NCBI RefSeq assembly: GCF_014874095.1
Contig: NZ_JADBEB010000001.1
Location: forward strand, 1,798,001-1,862,000
From: Plantactinospora soyae
Lineage (GTDB): Bacteria > Actinomycetota > Actinomycetes > Mycobacteriales > Micromonosporaceae
Reading direction: 5' to 3'
DNA length: 64,000 bases
Below the pieces are notes generated by a model that saw only the letters and a list, made by a program, of their open reading frames with translations, did not search any database and was not told where the DNA came from. Position numbers and translations under genes: made by a program. Of this stretch, positions 49,807 to 58,255 are shown one piece after another; the first letter of the stretch is position 1, and each line of letters starts with the position of its first letter.

Positions 49807-50412
49807 TCAGAGGTACTGGCCGGGGCCCGGGACGTCGCCGGGCTGACCCGGGCCGGGAGCGCCGCCGGGCATGCCGGGGATCGCCGAACCGGGGCCCACC
49901 GGTAGCGCCGGGCGCCCGCCGGAGCGCATCTGCTCCAACTGCATCCTGGCCGCCATCTGCTGGGCGACCAGCGCGGCCTGGATGCCGTGGAACAGCCCCT
50001 CCAGCCAGCCGACCAGCTGCGCCTGGGCGACCCGCAGCTCCGCCTCGCTCGGCGTGCCCTCACCGAACGGCAGGGACAGCCGCTCCAGCTCGTCGCGGAG
50101 TTCCGGCGCGAGCCCGTCCTCGAGCTCGACGATCGAGCGCTGGTGGATCTCGCGGAGCCGCTGCCGGCTGGCGTCGTCCAGCGGGGCGGCCTTGACCTCC
50201 TCCAGCAACTGCTTGATCATGCTGCCGATCCGCATCACCTTGGCCGGCTGCTCGATCAGCCGCGCGGGGTCCTCGTCGGCCGATTCGCCGTCGGTCGCGA
50301 CGGTGCCGACGGGACGGCCGTCCGGGCCGACCACCAGCACGGTGCTGCCGGGTCGGTTCTCCGCCGTGGCCGACTCGTCGCTGTCTTTCTGGGAACGTGG
50401 CACGTCGGTCAT
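49807..50412 (-). CDS. bpa: Bacterial proteasome activator Bpa
   Basis: A 201-residue protein. The helical core VMRIGSMIKQLLEEVKAAPLDDASRQRLREIHQRSIVELEDGLAPELRDELERLSLPF...AQAQLVGWLEGLFHGIQAALVAQQMAARMQLEQM matches Bpa (also called PafE), the ATP-independent ring activator of the 20S proteasome. The protein ends in GPGQYL, the C-terminal motif that docks into the proteasome alpha ring. ATG 50412 (MTDVPRSQK) is preferred over a longer form from 50439. No proteasome genes lie in the window. The Gly/Pro-rich tail is flexible. Confidence 0.92.
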   Translation of the reverse strand: MTDVPRSQKDSDESATAENRPGSTVLVVGPDGRPVGTVATDGESADEDPARLIEQPAKVMRIGSMIKQLLEEVKAAPLDDASRQRLREIHQRSIVELEDGLAPELRDELERLSLPFGEGTPSEAELRVAQAQLVGWLEGLFHGIQAALVAQQMAARMQLEQMRSGGRPALPVGPGSAIPGMPGGAPGPGQPGDVPGPGQYL

Positions 50413-50499
50413 GCTCCCATCTTCGCGCAAGCCACCCACCCGGCGTGCGCCGGGACCACGGCGGCCCCCGCCGGAGCCGGGCCCGGTACGGTCACCGCC

Positions 50500-51408
50500 A
50501 TGGCCGAGAGCTTCCGCACCAGGTCACCGGGTCCGGACCGCCCCGGGGGCGAGGGCCCGACGGACCCGATCGCGGGTCCGTCGGTCGTGCCGTCGACCGA
50601 AGCCGCCGGGTCGACCGGTGATCCGCGCGCGGTGCTCGACCGGCCGGCGCCGCCACCGGACGCCCGGGTCGGGTACGGGCCGGATCCGGAGCAGATCGCC
50701 GACCTGAGGTGGCCCGGCACCGCCGCCGGGCCGCCCCGCCCGCTGGTGGTGGTCGTACACGGAGGCTTCTGGCGGGCCGAGTACGACCGCCGGCACACCG
50801 GACCGCTCGCCGCCGACCTCGCCGCCCGGGGCTATCCGGTGGCCCAGTTGGAGTACCGCCGGACCGGCCAGCCGGGCGGCGGATGGCCGGGCACCTTCGA
50901 CGACGTCGCCGCCGGAGTGGACGCCGTCCCGGCGTTGGCCGAGGCCGCGATGCCGACCGGTCGGATGGCACCGGGCCCGCCGATCCTGCTCGGGCACTCC
51001 GCGGGCGGGCACCTCGCACTCTGGTACGCCCTGCGGAACCCGGCCGGCGTACGCGGGGTGCTCGCCCTCGCGCCCGTCGTCGACCTCGGGCAGGCGTACC
51101 GGCTCGACCTGGACGGTGGGGCGGTCGGCGCCCTGCTCGGCGGCGGTCCCGACGACGTCCCGGAGCGGTACGCCGCTACGGACCCGGCGCGGAACGCTCC
51201 GCCGCAGGTCCGTACGGTGATCCTGCACGGAACACTGGACCGGCAGGTACCCGTGGAGATGAGCCGCCGGTACGCTGCCGAGGCCCGTCGATGCGGCGCG
51301 GAGTTACGAATGGTCGAGTTGCCGGACTCCGAGCATTTCGGGCTCGTAGATCCGGAATCGGGCGTCTGGTCTGCGGTGATAGCCGGGTTACATTCGATGC
51401 CAGGATGA
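50500..51408 (+). CDS. Alpha/beta hydrolase (kynurenine formamidase-like)
   Basis: A 302-residue protein. After a disordered Pro/Gly-rich N-terminus (about 55 residues) comes an alpha/beta hydrolase: oxyanion HGGFWRAEYDRRH, the nucleophile ILLGHSAGGHLALW, the acid in VILHGTLDRQVPVEMS and the histidine in PDSEHFGLVDPESGVW. The HGGFW start resembles arylformamidase/esterase proteins. TACGGT lies 7 nt before ATG 50500 (leaderless). It stands alone, divergent from bpa. Confidence 0.87.
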   Translation: MAESFRTRSPGPDRPGGEGPTDPIAGPSVVPSTEAAGSTGDPRAVLDRPAPPPDARVGYGPDPEQIADLRWPGTAAGPPRPLVVVVHGGFWRAEYDRRHTGPLAADLAARGYPVAQLEYRRTGQPGGGWPGTFDDVAAGVDAVPALAEAAMPTGRMAPGPPILLGHSAGGHLALWYALRNPAGVRGVLALAPVVDLGQAYRLDLDGGAVGALLGGGPDDVPERYAATDPARNAPPQVRTVILHGTLDRQVPVEMSRRYAAEARRCGAELRMVELPDSEHFGLVDPESGVWSAVIAGLHSMPG

Positions 51409-51491
51409 TCAGATTCCATTGACGCAGCTTCCCGTAGCCGGTAGAACCCCGGAGGGGCTGCGAACCCTAGCGCCGCTCTGGGAGGAAATCC

Positions 51492-52697
51492 GTGTCGCAA
51501 ATGGACCGCCGACAAGCGCTCAAACTTCTGGGCGCGCTAGGCGCTACGGGACTGGCTGCCGCATGCAGCCGGCCGGCCACCACCAACGAGTCGGGCGAAG
51601 TGGTCAGCGACGTACCCGTTCGAATCGGCATGATTACCGCACAGTCCGGTAGCTACAAGCCGGTTGGCGACGAAATGGTGCGAGGGTTCCAGCTCTATCT
51701 CGACCTGAACGACCAGCGGCTGGGCGGCCACCCCGTCGAGCTGGTCATCGCCGACGAGGGCGAGACGGTCGCGACCGCCAACGCCGCGCTGGACGGACTG
51801 CTCAAACAGCGCGTCCTCGCCCTCACCGGCGTGGTCAACTCCTCGGTCATGCTGGGCCTGCGGGATGCGGTGGAACAGGCCAAGGTGCCCCTGATCGGGT
51901 CCAACGCCTCGCCGTCGACCCTGCAGAGCGTCGTATACATCTGGCGTACCTCGTACGTTAACGACGAGGCGGGCCGGGCGCTGGCGCCGTACATGAAGGA
52001 CCGGATTCCGGCTGGCGGCCGGGTGGCGATCATCGCTCCGCAGTACGACGCCGGGCAGGACGCCGTCCAGGGCTTCCGGCAGAGCTTCGGGGAGTCCGAC
52101 GACCGGATCGCCGACCCCGTCATCTGGGCCCGGCACATCGCCGGCAAGCCGGCCCGGAACGCGTACGCCAACGAAATCGACCAGTTGATGGACCGGAATC
52201 CCGACGCGATCTACTGCTACTTCTACGGCGACTCCGCCGTCGAGTTCCTCAAGCGGCTGTACGGGGCGGGCTACCGCAAGGAGATCTACGGCCCGGGCTT
52301 CCTCACCGAGGGAACGGTGCTCGGCCAGTTGAAGGAGAACGAGGCCAGGAACATCATGACCTCGCTCAACTACTCGGCCGACCTCAACAACGCCGCCAAC
52401 CGGCGGTTCGCCTCGGCCTTCCGCAAGGCGCACGGCTCGCCGCCGACGACGTACGCGATGGCCTCGTACGACGCCGCGCAGGTGTTGGACAAGGGGATCC
52501 GGATCGCCGGATCCGACCTCGACCCGCTACAGCTCAACCTGGCGCTCGGCAAGGTGGGGCAGGTCGCCAGCCCGCGCGGCCCGTGGCAGTTCAACCAGCC
52601 GCGTACGCCACAGCAGAAGTGGTACCTGCGTCGGGTGCAGCTCGACGGGCGGGTGCTCTCCAACGTCATGATCAACGAGCTGGCGACGCTCGGCTGA
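51492..52697 (+). CDS. ABC-type branched-chain amino-acid binding lipoprotein
   Basis: A 401-residue extracytoplasmic binding protein of the LivJ/periplasmic-binding type I family. The twin-arginine-like start MDRRQALKLLGALGATGLAAACS ends in a lipobox (LAAAC). The mature part has VRIGMITAQSGSYKPVGDEMVRGFQLYLDLN, VLALTGVVNSSVMLGL and VPLIGSNASPSTLQSV. No permease or ATPase genes follow, so it is an orphan binding protein that works with a distant transporter or acts as a sensor. GGGAGGAAATCC precedes GTG 51492. A terminator follows at 52715. Confidence 0.88.
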   Translation: MSQMDRRQALKLLGALGATGLAAACSRPATTNESGEVVSDVPVRIGMITAQSGSYKPVGDEMVRGFQLYLDLNDQRLGGHPVELVIADEGETVATANAALDGLLKQRVLALTGVVNSSVMLGLRDAVEQAKVPLIGSNASPSTLQSVVYIWRTSYVNDEAGRALAPYMKDRIPAGGRVAIIAPQYDAGQDAVQGFRQSFGESDDRIADPVIWARHIAGKPARNAYANEIDQLMDRNPDAIYCYFYGDSAVEFLKRLYGAGYRKEIYGPGFLTEGTVLGQLKENEARNIMTSLNYSADLNNAANRRFASAFRKAHGSPPTTYAMASYDAAQVLDKGIRIAGSDLDPLQLNLALGKVGQVASPRGPWQFNQPRTPQQKWYLRRVQLDGRVLSNVMINELATLG

Positions 52698-52714
52698 CGC
52701 GCGATCCGCGGAGT

Positions 52715-52741
52715 CCGGGCCCGACGCGATGTCGGGCCCGG
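52715..52741. terminator. Perfect 11-bp hairpin between convergent genes
   Basis: CCGGGCCCGAC (52715-52725), GCGAT loop, GTCGGGCCCGG (52731-52741). A second hairpin (AGCCGGGCC 52756-52764 against GGCCCGGCT 52786-52794) lies next to it, before the end of the dimethylargininase gene. Confidence 0.85.
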
Positions 52742-52811
52742 CTTCGAAGAGGGAGAGCCGGGCCCACCTCAGGGGGGCGGAGGCAGGCCCGGCTCGGGAA
52801 CAGAGTTCGGG

Positions 52812-53636
52812 TCAGGGGCGGAGTTCGGCGACGCAGCACTTGACGCTGCCGCCGCCCTTCTTCAGCTCGGAGAGTTCGACCTGTACGGGCGTGTAGCCGG
52901 CCGCCGCGACCTTGGCCGCCATCCCGGTTGCCTCGCTGTTGAGGATCACGTGCCGGCCGTCGCTGACCAGGTTCAGGCCGAAGGCGAAGGCGTCGGTCTC
53001 GTCGGCCAGGATCGCGTCCGGAAAGAGCTGGGCCAGCACCCGCTGGGCGGCGACCGAGAACGCCCCCGGGAAGTAGGCGATGTTCCGGTCGTCCAGCGGG
53101 GCCAGCGCGGTGTCCAGGTGGTAGAAGCGCGGGTCCACCAGCCGTAGTGAGACGACCGGACGGCCGAGCACCTCCTGCGCCTCGGCGTGCGCGGTGGACT
53201 CGGTCCGGAAGCCGTACCCGGCCAGGATCAGTCCGCCGTACGCGTCCGGCAGGTACGTGAAGTCGCCCTCGCCCTCGTTGGTCTCGGCGGGCGCGACGAA
53301 CCGCCAGCCGTACGCGTCGTAGAACGCCCGGTGTGCCGTCGCCTCGGCGGCCCGCTGCCGGTGCCGGAACCGGGCGCCGTAGCTGGTGCCGTCCACCACG
53401 AAGGCGCCGTTGGCCGCGTAGACCATGTCGGGCAGGCCGGGTTCCGGAGTCAGTTCGTGCACCGTGTGGCCGAGGTCCAGGAGCGTCTCCCGCAGTTGGT
53501 GCCACTGCTTGCCCGCCAGCTCCGGGTCGACCGGCGTGGCGGTGTCCATCCACGGGTTGATCGCGTACTCCACGGTGAAGTACTCCGGCGGACACAGGAG
53601 ATATGTCCGCTTTCTTGGGATCCTCGGCTGGTTCAC
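52812..53636 (-). CDS. ddaH: Dimethylargininase (DDAH-like)
   Basis: A 274-residue guanidino-group hydrolase of the amidinotransferase fold. It shows KRTYLLCPPEYFTVEYAINPWMDT, LPDMVYAANGAFVVDGTSYGARFRHRQR, NEGEGDFTYLPDAYGGLILAGYGFRTES, FYHLDTALAPLDDRNIAYFPGAFS and the C-terminal catalytic cysteine in GGGSVKCCVAEL. In related actinomycetes this gene often lies next to an Lrp/AsnC regulator and ornithine aminotransferase; here the Lrp gene is divergent but no rocD is seen. It releases citrulline from methylated arginine or a related substrate. Together with arcA it is the second arginine-type hydrolase of the window. Confidence 0.9.
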   Translation of the reverse strand: MNQPRIPRKRTYLLCPPEYFTVEYAINPWMDTATPVDPELAGKQWHQLRETLLDLGHTVHELTPEPGLPDMVYAANGAFVVDGTSYGARFRHRQRAAEATAHRAFYDAYGWRFVAPAETNEGEGDFTYLPDAYGGLILAGYGFRTESTAHAEAQEVLGRPVVSLRLVDPRFYHLDTALAPLDDRNIAYFPGAFSVAAQRVLAQLFPDAILADETDAFAFGLNLVSDGRHVILNSEATGMAAKVAAAGYTPVQVELSELKKGGGSVKCCVAELRP

Positions 53637-53703
53637 GAATCCAAGGGTAGGTACGGTACAGGTTAACTAACAGCCGAATTTGTTGTCTACGAGAGGCAGA
53701 ACG

Positions 53704-54162
53704 TTGCAGATCGACGAGGTAGACCAGCGAATCATTGCGTCACTGGTGGCCGACGCCCGGTCGTCGTACGCGGAGATCGGTTCCCGGGTCTCGCTCTCGG
53801 CCCCGGCCGTGAAGCGGCGGGTCGATCGGTTGCGGGCGGCCGGGGTCATCCGGGGATTCACCACCGTCATCGACCCGGCGGCGGTCGGCTGGAACACCGA
53901 GGCGTTCGTGGAGCTCTTCTGCACCGGCCGGACCACCCCGACCCAGATCACCGTGGCGACCCGGCGGCATCCGGAGGTGGTCGCCGCCTACACCGTCTCG
54001 GGCGAGGCCGACGCGCTGGTCCACCTCCGGGCGGCCGACATCGCACATCTGGAGCAGGCGCTGGAGCGGCTCCGCGCCGAGCCCTTCGTCACCTCGTCCC
54101 GCAGCATGATCGTGCTGTCCCGGCTGGTCGACTCACCGACCGTAGTTCCCGCGCCGTCCTGA
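53704..54162 (+). CDS. Lrp/AsnC family transcriptional regulator
   Basis: A 152-residue regulator. The N-terminal HTH (IDEVDQRIIASLVADARSSYAEIGSRVSLSAPAVKRRVDRLRAAGVIRGFTTVIDPAAVG) is followed by the RAM/ACT-like effector domain (AFVELFCTGRTTPTQITVATRRHPEVVAAYTVSGEADALVHLRAAD). TTG 53704 is the likely start (LQIDEVDQ), 5 nt after GAGAGGCAG; in-frame codons upstream to 53680 are possible. It shares a 67-bp AT-richer intergenic region with ddaH and probably regulates it. Confidence 0.9.
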   Translation: MQIDEVDQRIIASLVADARSSYAEIGSRVSLSAPAVKRRVDRLRAAGVIRGFTTVIDPAAVGWNTEAFVELFCTGRTTPTQITVATRRHPEVVAAYTVSGEADALVHLRAADIAHLEQALERLRAEPFVTSSRSMIVLSRLVDSPTVVPAPS

Positions 54163-54571
54163 CCGCCGCCCCGCACCGCCACCGCCGGTACGCCACCACC
54201 GCCGTCTTCAGGGCCGCCGCGACGCGGCTTTGAGCGGACTTGATCCCTATCGATTTGGGCTCCGCCACTTTGGGCCTGACCGGCGTAGATGCGGCATTCG
54301 ATCACGATGATATTTCTGTCCCGTTTCCCACTGGTTGCAGTGGGAGCGTTCCCATGTAATGATGGGCATCAATTGGTACTTGTAGTCGCGGAGCCGGGCA
54401 AGAACATTACGTCGCCCAGGGCAACCGATATCCGGAAATGGGCGACCGCGACGCCGAATCCCGCCGACCGCGGACGCGGGTGATCGGCCAGCGCAGAACC
54501 GACCTGAAAAGTCCGTCGCGTGGTCCCGACCGGACCGCGACGGCGGTCGAGACCGTCACAAGGAGTATTCG
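54163..54571. other. Long intergenic region before the cellulase gene
   Basis: No gene is supported in these 409 bp. The part from about 54235 to 54400 is clearly AT-richer than the surroundings. It contains a CebR-type box (54341-54354), an overlapping CCCACT/AGTGGG inverted repeat (54327-54344) and possible -10 elements such as TAATGAT after the box. The remaining 170 bp form a GC-rich leader that ends in AAGGAG, a good ribosome-binding site for ATG 54572. Confidence 0.6.
54341..54354. promoter_or_regulatory. CebR operator upstream of the cellulase gene
   Basis: TGGGAGCGTTCCCA matches the CebR consensus TGGGAGCGCTCCCA at 13 of 14 positions. In Streptomyces, CebR represses cellulose/cello-oligosaccharide genes until cellobiose or cellotriose is imported. 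The box sits about 220 nt before the GH6 start within the AT-rich promoter region. Confidence 0.85.
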
Positions 54572-55936
54572 ATGGAAACCAATCCCTTACCTCGGGGTAA
54601 GTGGACACCGGTACGTCGAGGACTAGCCGCCGCCGCGGCCCTGACCCTCGTCTCCGGCATGCTCGCCGGCAACGCCGGTCCGGCCAGCGCGGCGCCCCGG
54701 GTGGACAACCCGTACGAGGGCGCCACGGTCTACGTGAACCCGGACTGGGCCGCGAAGGCCACCGCCAGCGGTGGTGCCGCGATCGCCGACCAGCCCACCG
54801 GCGTCTGGATGGACCGCCGCGCCGCGATCGAGGGCACCCAGGGCGCCCGCGGCCTGCGGGAGCACCTGGACGGTGCCGTCGAGCAGGGTGCCGACCTGAT
54901 CCAGGTCGTCATCTACAACCTGCCCGGCCGGGACTGCGCCGCACTGGCCAGCAACGGCGAACTGGGCCCGGAAGAAATCGACATCTACCAGTCCGAGTAC
55001 ATCGACCCGATCGTCGACATCATGAGCGATCCGGCCTATGCCAGCCTGCGGATCGTCAACATCATCGAGATCGACTCGCTGCCCAACCTGATCACCAACG
55101 TCGGATCCCGGGAAACCGCGACCCCCGAGTGCGACGTAATGCTCGCCAACGGCAACTACGTGGCCGGAGTCGGTTACGCGCTGGCCCAGCTCGGTGCGCT
55201 GGAGAACACCTACAACTACATCGACATCGGGCACCACGGCTGGCTCGGCTGGGACGACAACTTCGGCCCGGCCGCGGAACTGTTCCACGAGGCGGCGACC
55301 GCCAACGGCAGCAGCGTCGACAACGTACACGGCTTCATCAGCAACACCGCCAACTACGGCGTGCTGCGCGAGGAGTTCTTCGACGCCAACACCGTCGTCG
55401 GCGGACGGCCGGTCCGGGAGAGCACCACCTGGGTCGACTGGAACAACTACGTCGACGAACTGTCGTACGCCCAGGCGTACCGGGACGAACTCGTCTCGGT
55501 CGGCTTCAACTCCGACATCGGCATGCTGATCGACACCTCCCGCAACGGCTGGGGTGGCTCGGAGCGGCCGACCAGCGCCAGCACCTCGTCCGACCCGAAC
55601 ACCTTCGTCAACGACTCCCGCATCGACCGCCGGATCCACCTCGGCAACTGGTGCAACCAGTCCGGTGCCGGCATCGGCGAACGGCCGACCGCCGCCCCGG
55701 AGGACGGCATCGACGCGTACGTCTGGATCAAGCCCCCGGGCGAGTCGGACGGCGCCAGCCGGGAGATCGACAACGAAGAGGGCAAGGGCTTCGACCGGAT
55801 GTGCGACCCGACGTACACCGGCAACCCGCGTAACCAGAACAACATGTCGGGCGCCCTGCCGGACGCCCCGCTCTCCGGGCACTGGTTCGAGGCCCAGTTC
55901 CAGGAGCTGCTCGCCAATGCCTACCCGCCGCTGTGA
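54572..55936 (+). CDS. Secreted glycoside hydrolase family 6 cellulase
   Basis: A 454-residue secreted enzyme. The signal peptide (basic start, GLAAAAALTLVSGMLAGNAG, cleavage near PASA-APRV) is followed directly by the GH6 domain: YVNPDWAAKATASGG, VVIYNLPGRDCAALASNGE, RIVNIIEIDSLPNLITN, YIDIGHHGWLGWDDN, MLIDTSRNGWGG and the C-terminal DAYVWIKPPGESDG and CDP. These include the catalytic aspartates in the RDCAALASNGE and EIDSLPNL segments. No carbohydrate-binding module is fused, unlike many actinomycete cellulases. It degrades cellulose, probably as exocellobiohydrolase. Expression is likely controlled by CebR (box at 54341). AAGGAGTATTCG precedes ATG 54572. Confidence 0.93.
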   Translation: METNPLPRGKWTPVRRGLAAAAALTLVSGMLAGNAGPASAAPRVDNPYEGATVYVNPDWAAKATASGGAAIADQPTGVWMDRRAAIEGTQGARGLREHLDGAVEQGADLIQVVIYNLPGRDCAALASNGELGPEEIDIYQSEYIDPIVDIMSDPAYASLRIVNIIEIDSLPNLITNVGSRETATPECDVMLANGNYVAGVGYALAQLGALENTYNYIDIGHHGWLGWDDNFGPAAELFHEAATANGSSVDNVHGFISNTANYGVLREEFFDANTVVGGRPVRESTTWVDWNNYVDELSYAQAYRDELVSVGFNSDIGMLIDTSRNGWGGSERPTSASTSSDPNTFVNDSRIDRRIHLGNWCNQSGAGIGERPTAAPEDGIDAYVWIKPPGESDGASREIDNEEGKGFDRMCDPTYTGNPRNQNNMSGALPDAPLSGHWFEAQFQELLANAYPPL

Positions 55937-55989
55937 TCCTCCCGGTCCCTGCCCAGGACTGAGGATCTATCCGGCAGCAGCACGGTAGG

Positions 55990-56025
55990 GGACCTGGTGC
56001 GGTCGACACCGACCGCACCAGGTCC
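55990..56025 (+). terminator. Perfect 15-bp terminator after the cellulase gene
   Basis: GGACCTGGTGCGGTC (55990-56004), 6-nt loop GACACC, GACCGCACCAGGTCC (56011-56025). Confidence 0.9.
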
Positions 56026-56189
56026 GTGTCCGTACCCGGCACCGGCGGACCGACCGTCGACGCGGCCGGGGCGGCGCGACCGGCGGACCGACGTCGACGC
56101 GGCCGGTTCGGCGGGACCGTCGGGGCGGCCGGCCCCGAACCCGGGCATCGACCGGGAACGCGAACGCGGGGCGGCGCGTCGAACCCGGC

Positions 56190-58220
56190 ATGAGACGCGT
56201 ACGGGGAACCCGAGCCGCCAGCGTGGGTACCGCGCTGGTCGCCAGCCTGGCCCTGCTGTCCGGCACCCTGCTCGCCGGGTGCACGGCCGATCCGGAGCCG
56301 ACCCCGCCACCGGCCGATCCCGGCGTACCGGCCAGCGGGTTCCGGCTCGTCGCCTTCGACTCGTGTGCGGACGCGCTGGCGCAGCTCAGGTCCGCCGCGA
56401 AGGCGTACGTCGGGCCGTACGGCTTCGGCGACGGCGGCCGGCAGCGGGGTGGCCCGGAGTTCCAGGGCAGCGATGCCGGCGGGACCGACCGGGCCGCCGC
56501 CGCCGACAGCGCCGGCGCGAAGGGCGCGGTCGCCCCCTCGTACTCGGGAACCAACACCCACGAGGCCGGGGTGGACGAGCCGGACCTGGTGAAGACGGAC
56601 GGCCGGCGGATCGTCACGGTCAGCCGGGGGACGCTGCGGGTGGTCGATCCGGCGAGTCGCCAGTTGACCGGCACCCTGAAGCTGGACTCCGGCCCGGAGG
56701 GCGGATGGTCCGACGCCAACCTGCTGCTGCACGGGGACCGGGCACTGGTGCTGATCCGGGGCCAGAACATGGGCGTGTTCGACGGAATCCGCCGGGATGG
56801 CGAGGTGCCGCCGATCGACCGGGACGCGATCACCGGTCCCCGGCTGGTCCTGGTCGACCTCGCCGGCCCACCGAAGATCCTCGGCGAGTACCGCTTCGAC
56901 GGCGACCTGGTCGACGCCCGGCAGGTCGGCGCGACCGCCCGGGTGGTGGTCCGGTCCGGACCCCGGCTGGAGTTCCCGCTCAACAAGAACGACGGGCCGG
57001 TCAACGAGAAGAAGAACCTGGCCGCCAACCGGAAGATCGTGGACGGGGCCGGAATCGACGCCTGGTTGCCCCGCTACCAGACCGTCACCCCCGACGGCCG
57101 AACCAGCACCGGCCGGGTCGGCTGTGACCGGCTGAGCCGGCCGGCGGTCTACTCCGGCACCTCGCTGGTCTCCATCCTCAGCTTCGATCTCGGCACGGCC
57201 AGCCTCGGGGACGGCGACCCGGTGACGGTCGCCGCCGACGGCGACACCGTCTACAGCAACGGGCCACGGCTCTACATCACCAGCGACCAACGCTGGCGGG
57301 TCCTGCCGACCCTGGACCGGAGCAATCTGGCACCCGAGGCGAAGGACGAGCAGACCGAGATCTACCAGTTCGACACCTCGGGTCCCGGCCGCCCCCGGTA
57401 TATCACCGCCGCGACCGTCCGAGGCTGGGTCATCAACCAGTACGCGCTCTCCGAGTTCGACGGGCACCTGCGGGTCGCCACCACGAGCGGTCGCACCTGG
57501 GGGGACAACCCGAAGTCCAGCTCCACCGTGTACGTGCTGCGCGCGGACGGCCGGACGCTGACCGAGACGGGCCGGGTCACCGGGCTGGGCAAGGGTGAAC
57601 GCATCTACAGCGTACGGTTCGCCGAGGGCATCGGTTACGTGGTGACGTTCCGGCAGACCGACCCGCTCTACACGGTGGATCTGCGGAACCCGAAGGCGCC
57701 GAAGGTCACCGGAGAACTGAAGATCACCGGGTACTCGGCGTACCTGCATCCGGTCGGCGCGGGGCGGTTGATCGGGATCGGCCAGGAGGCGAACTCCCAG
57801 GGACGCACCCAGGGCACCCAGATCTCGCTGTTCGACGTCTCGGACCTCACCAAGCCGACCCGGATCGCCCAGCACCACGTCCGGTTCGGCCACTCCGAGG
57901 CCGAGTTCGACCCGCACGCCTTCCTGTACTGGCCGGCGACGAACTCGCTGGTGGTACCGCTGAACTCGCCCGGCGCGGCGTCGACGGCCGGCAGGGCCCA
58001 ACCGAATTCCGGGGCGCTGGTGCTGCGGGTGACCGACGGTGGCTTCACCGAGTCGGGCCGGGTCGACCACGCCGAGGTGCAGCCGGATCAGACCGGGCAG
58101 CGGGACGGAACGATCCGCCGTTCGCTCATGATCGACGGCGTGCTCTGGACGGTCTCCGACGGTGCCGTCAAGGCCACCGACCTCGCCACCCTGGGCACGC
58201 TCGGCGTGATCCGCATCTGA
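56190..58220 (+). CDS. Beta-propeller domain lipoprotein
   Basis: A 676-residue secreted lipoprotein. The signal ends in LLSGTLLAGC (lipobox LAGC). The mature protein starts with a Pro-rich stretch and a short helical segment (FRLVAFDSCADALAQLRSAAKAYVGPYGFG). A large propeller of the secreted beta-propeller family follows: SGTNTHEAGVDEPDLVKTDGRRIVTVSRGTLRVVDPAS, VLVDLAGPPKILGEYRFDGDLVDARQVGATARVVVRSGP, ERIYSVRFAEGIGYVVTFRQTDPLYTVDLRNPKAPKVTGELKITGYSAYLHPVG. The family is known in archaea and actinobacteria; its function is not established. It stands alone and converges with the next gene. Confidence 0.85.
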   Translation: MRRVRGTRAASVGTALVASLALLSGTLLAGCTADPEPTPPPADPGVPASGFRLVAFDSCADALAQLRSAAKAYVGPYGFGDGGRQRGGPEFQGSDAGGTDRAAAADSAGAKGAVAPSYSGTNTHEAGVDEPDLVKTDGRRIVTVSRGTLRVVDPASRQLTGTLKLDSGPEGGWSDANLLLHGDRALVLIRGQNMGVFDGIRRDGEVPPIDRDAITGPRLVLVDLAGPPKILGEYRFDGDLVDARQVGATARVVVRSGPRLEFPLNKNDGPVNEKKNLAANRKIVDGAGIDAWLPRYQTVTPDGRTSTGRVGCDRLSRPAVYSGTSLVSILSFDLGTASLGDGDPVTVAADGDTVYSNGPRLYITSDQRWRVLPTLDRSNLAPEAKDEQTEIYQFDTSGPGRPRYITAATVRGWVINQYALSEFDGHLRVATTSGRTWGDNPKSSSTVYVLRADGRTLTETGRVTGLGKGERIYSVRFAEGIGYVVTFRQTDPLYTVDLRNPKAPKVTGELKITGYSAYLHPVGAGRLIGIGQEANSQGRTQGTQISLFDVSDLTKPTRIAQHHVRFGHSEAEFDPHAFLYWPATNSLVVPLNSPGAASTAGRAQPNSGALVLRVTDGGFTESGRVDHAEVQPDQTGQRDGTIRRSLMIDGVLWTVSDGAVKATDLATLGTLGVIRI

Positions 58221-58244
58221 TCCGGCGGGCTGCCCGCCGGATCA
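58218..58244. terminator. Bidirectional terminator overlapping the propeller-gene stop
   Basis: TGATCCGGCGGG (58218-58229), CTG loop, CCCGCCGGATCA (58233-58244): perfect 12 bp, beginning at the TGA stop itself and ending 12 nt before the end of the convergent YbjN-like gene. Confidence 0.85.
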
Positions 58245-58255
58245 GATCCGACCGG

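Noticed and set aside
55728-58070. Minus-strand open frame of 780 codons opposite the beta-propeller gene
   Set aside because: Antisense of a gene with clear signal peptide and propeller repeats; low-complexity translation.
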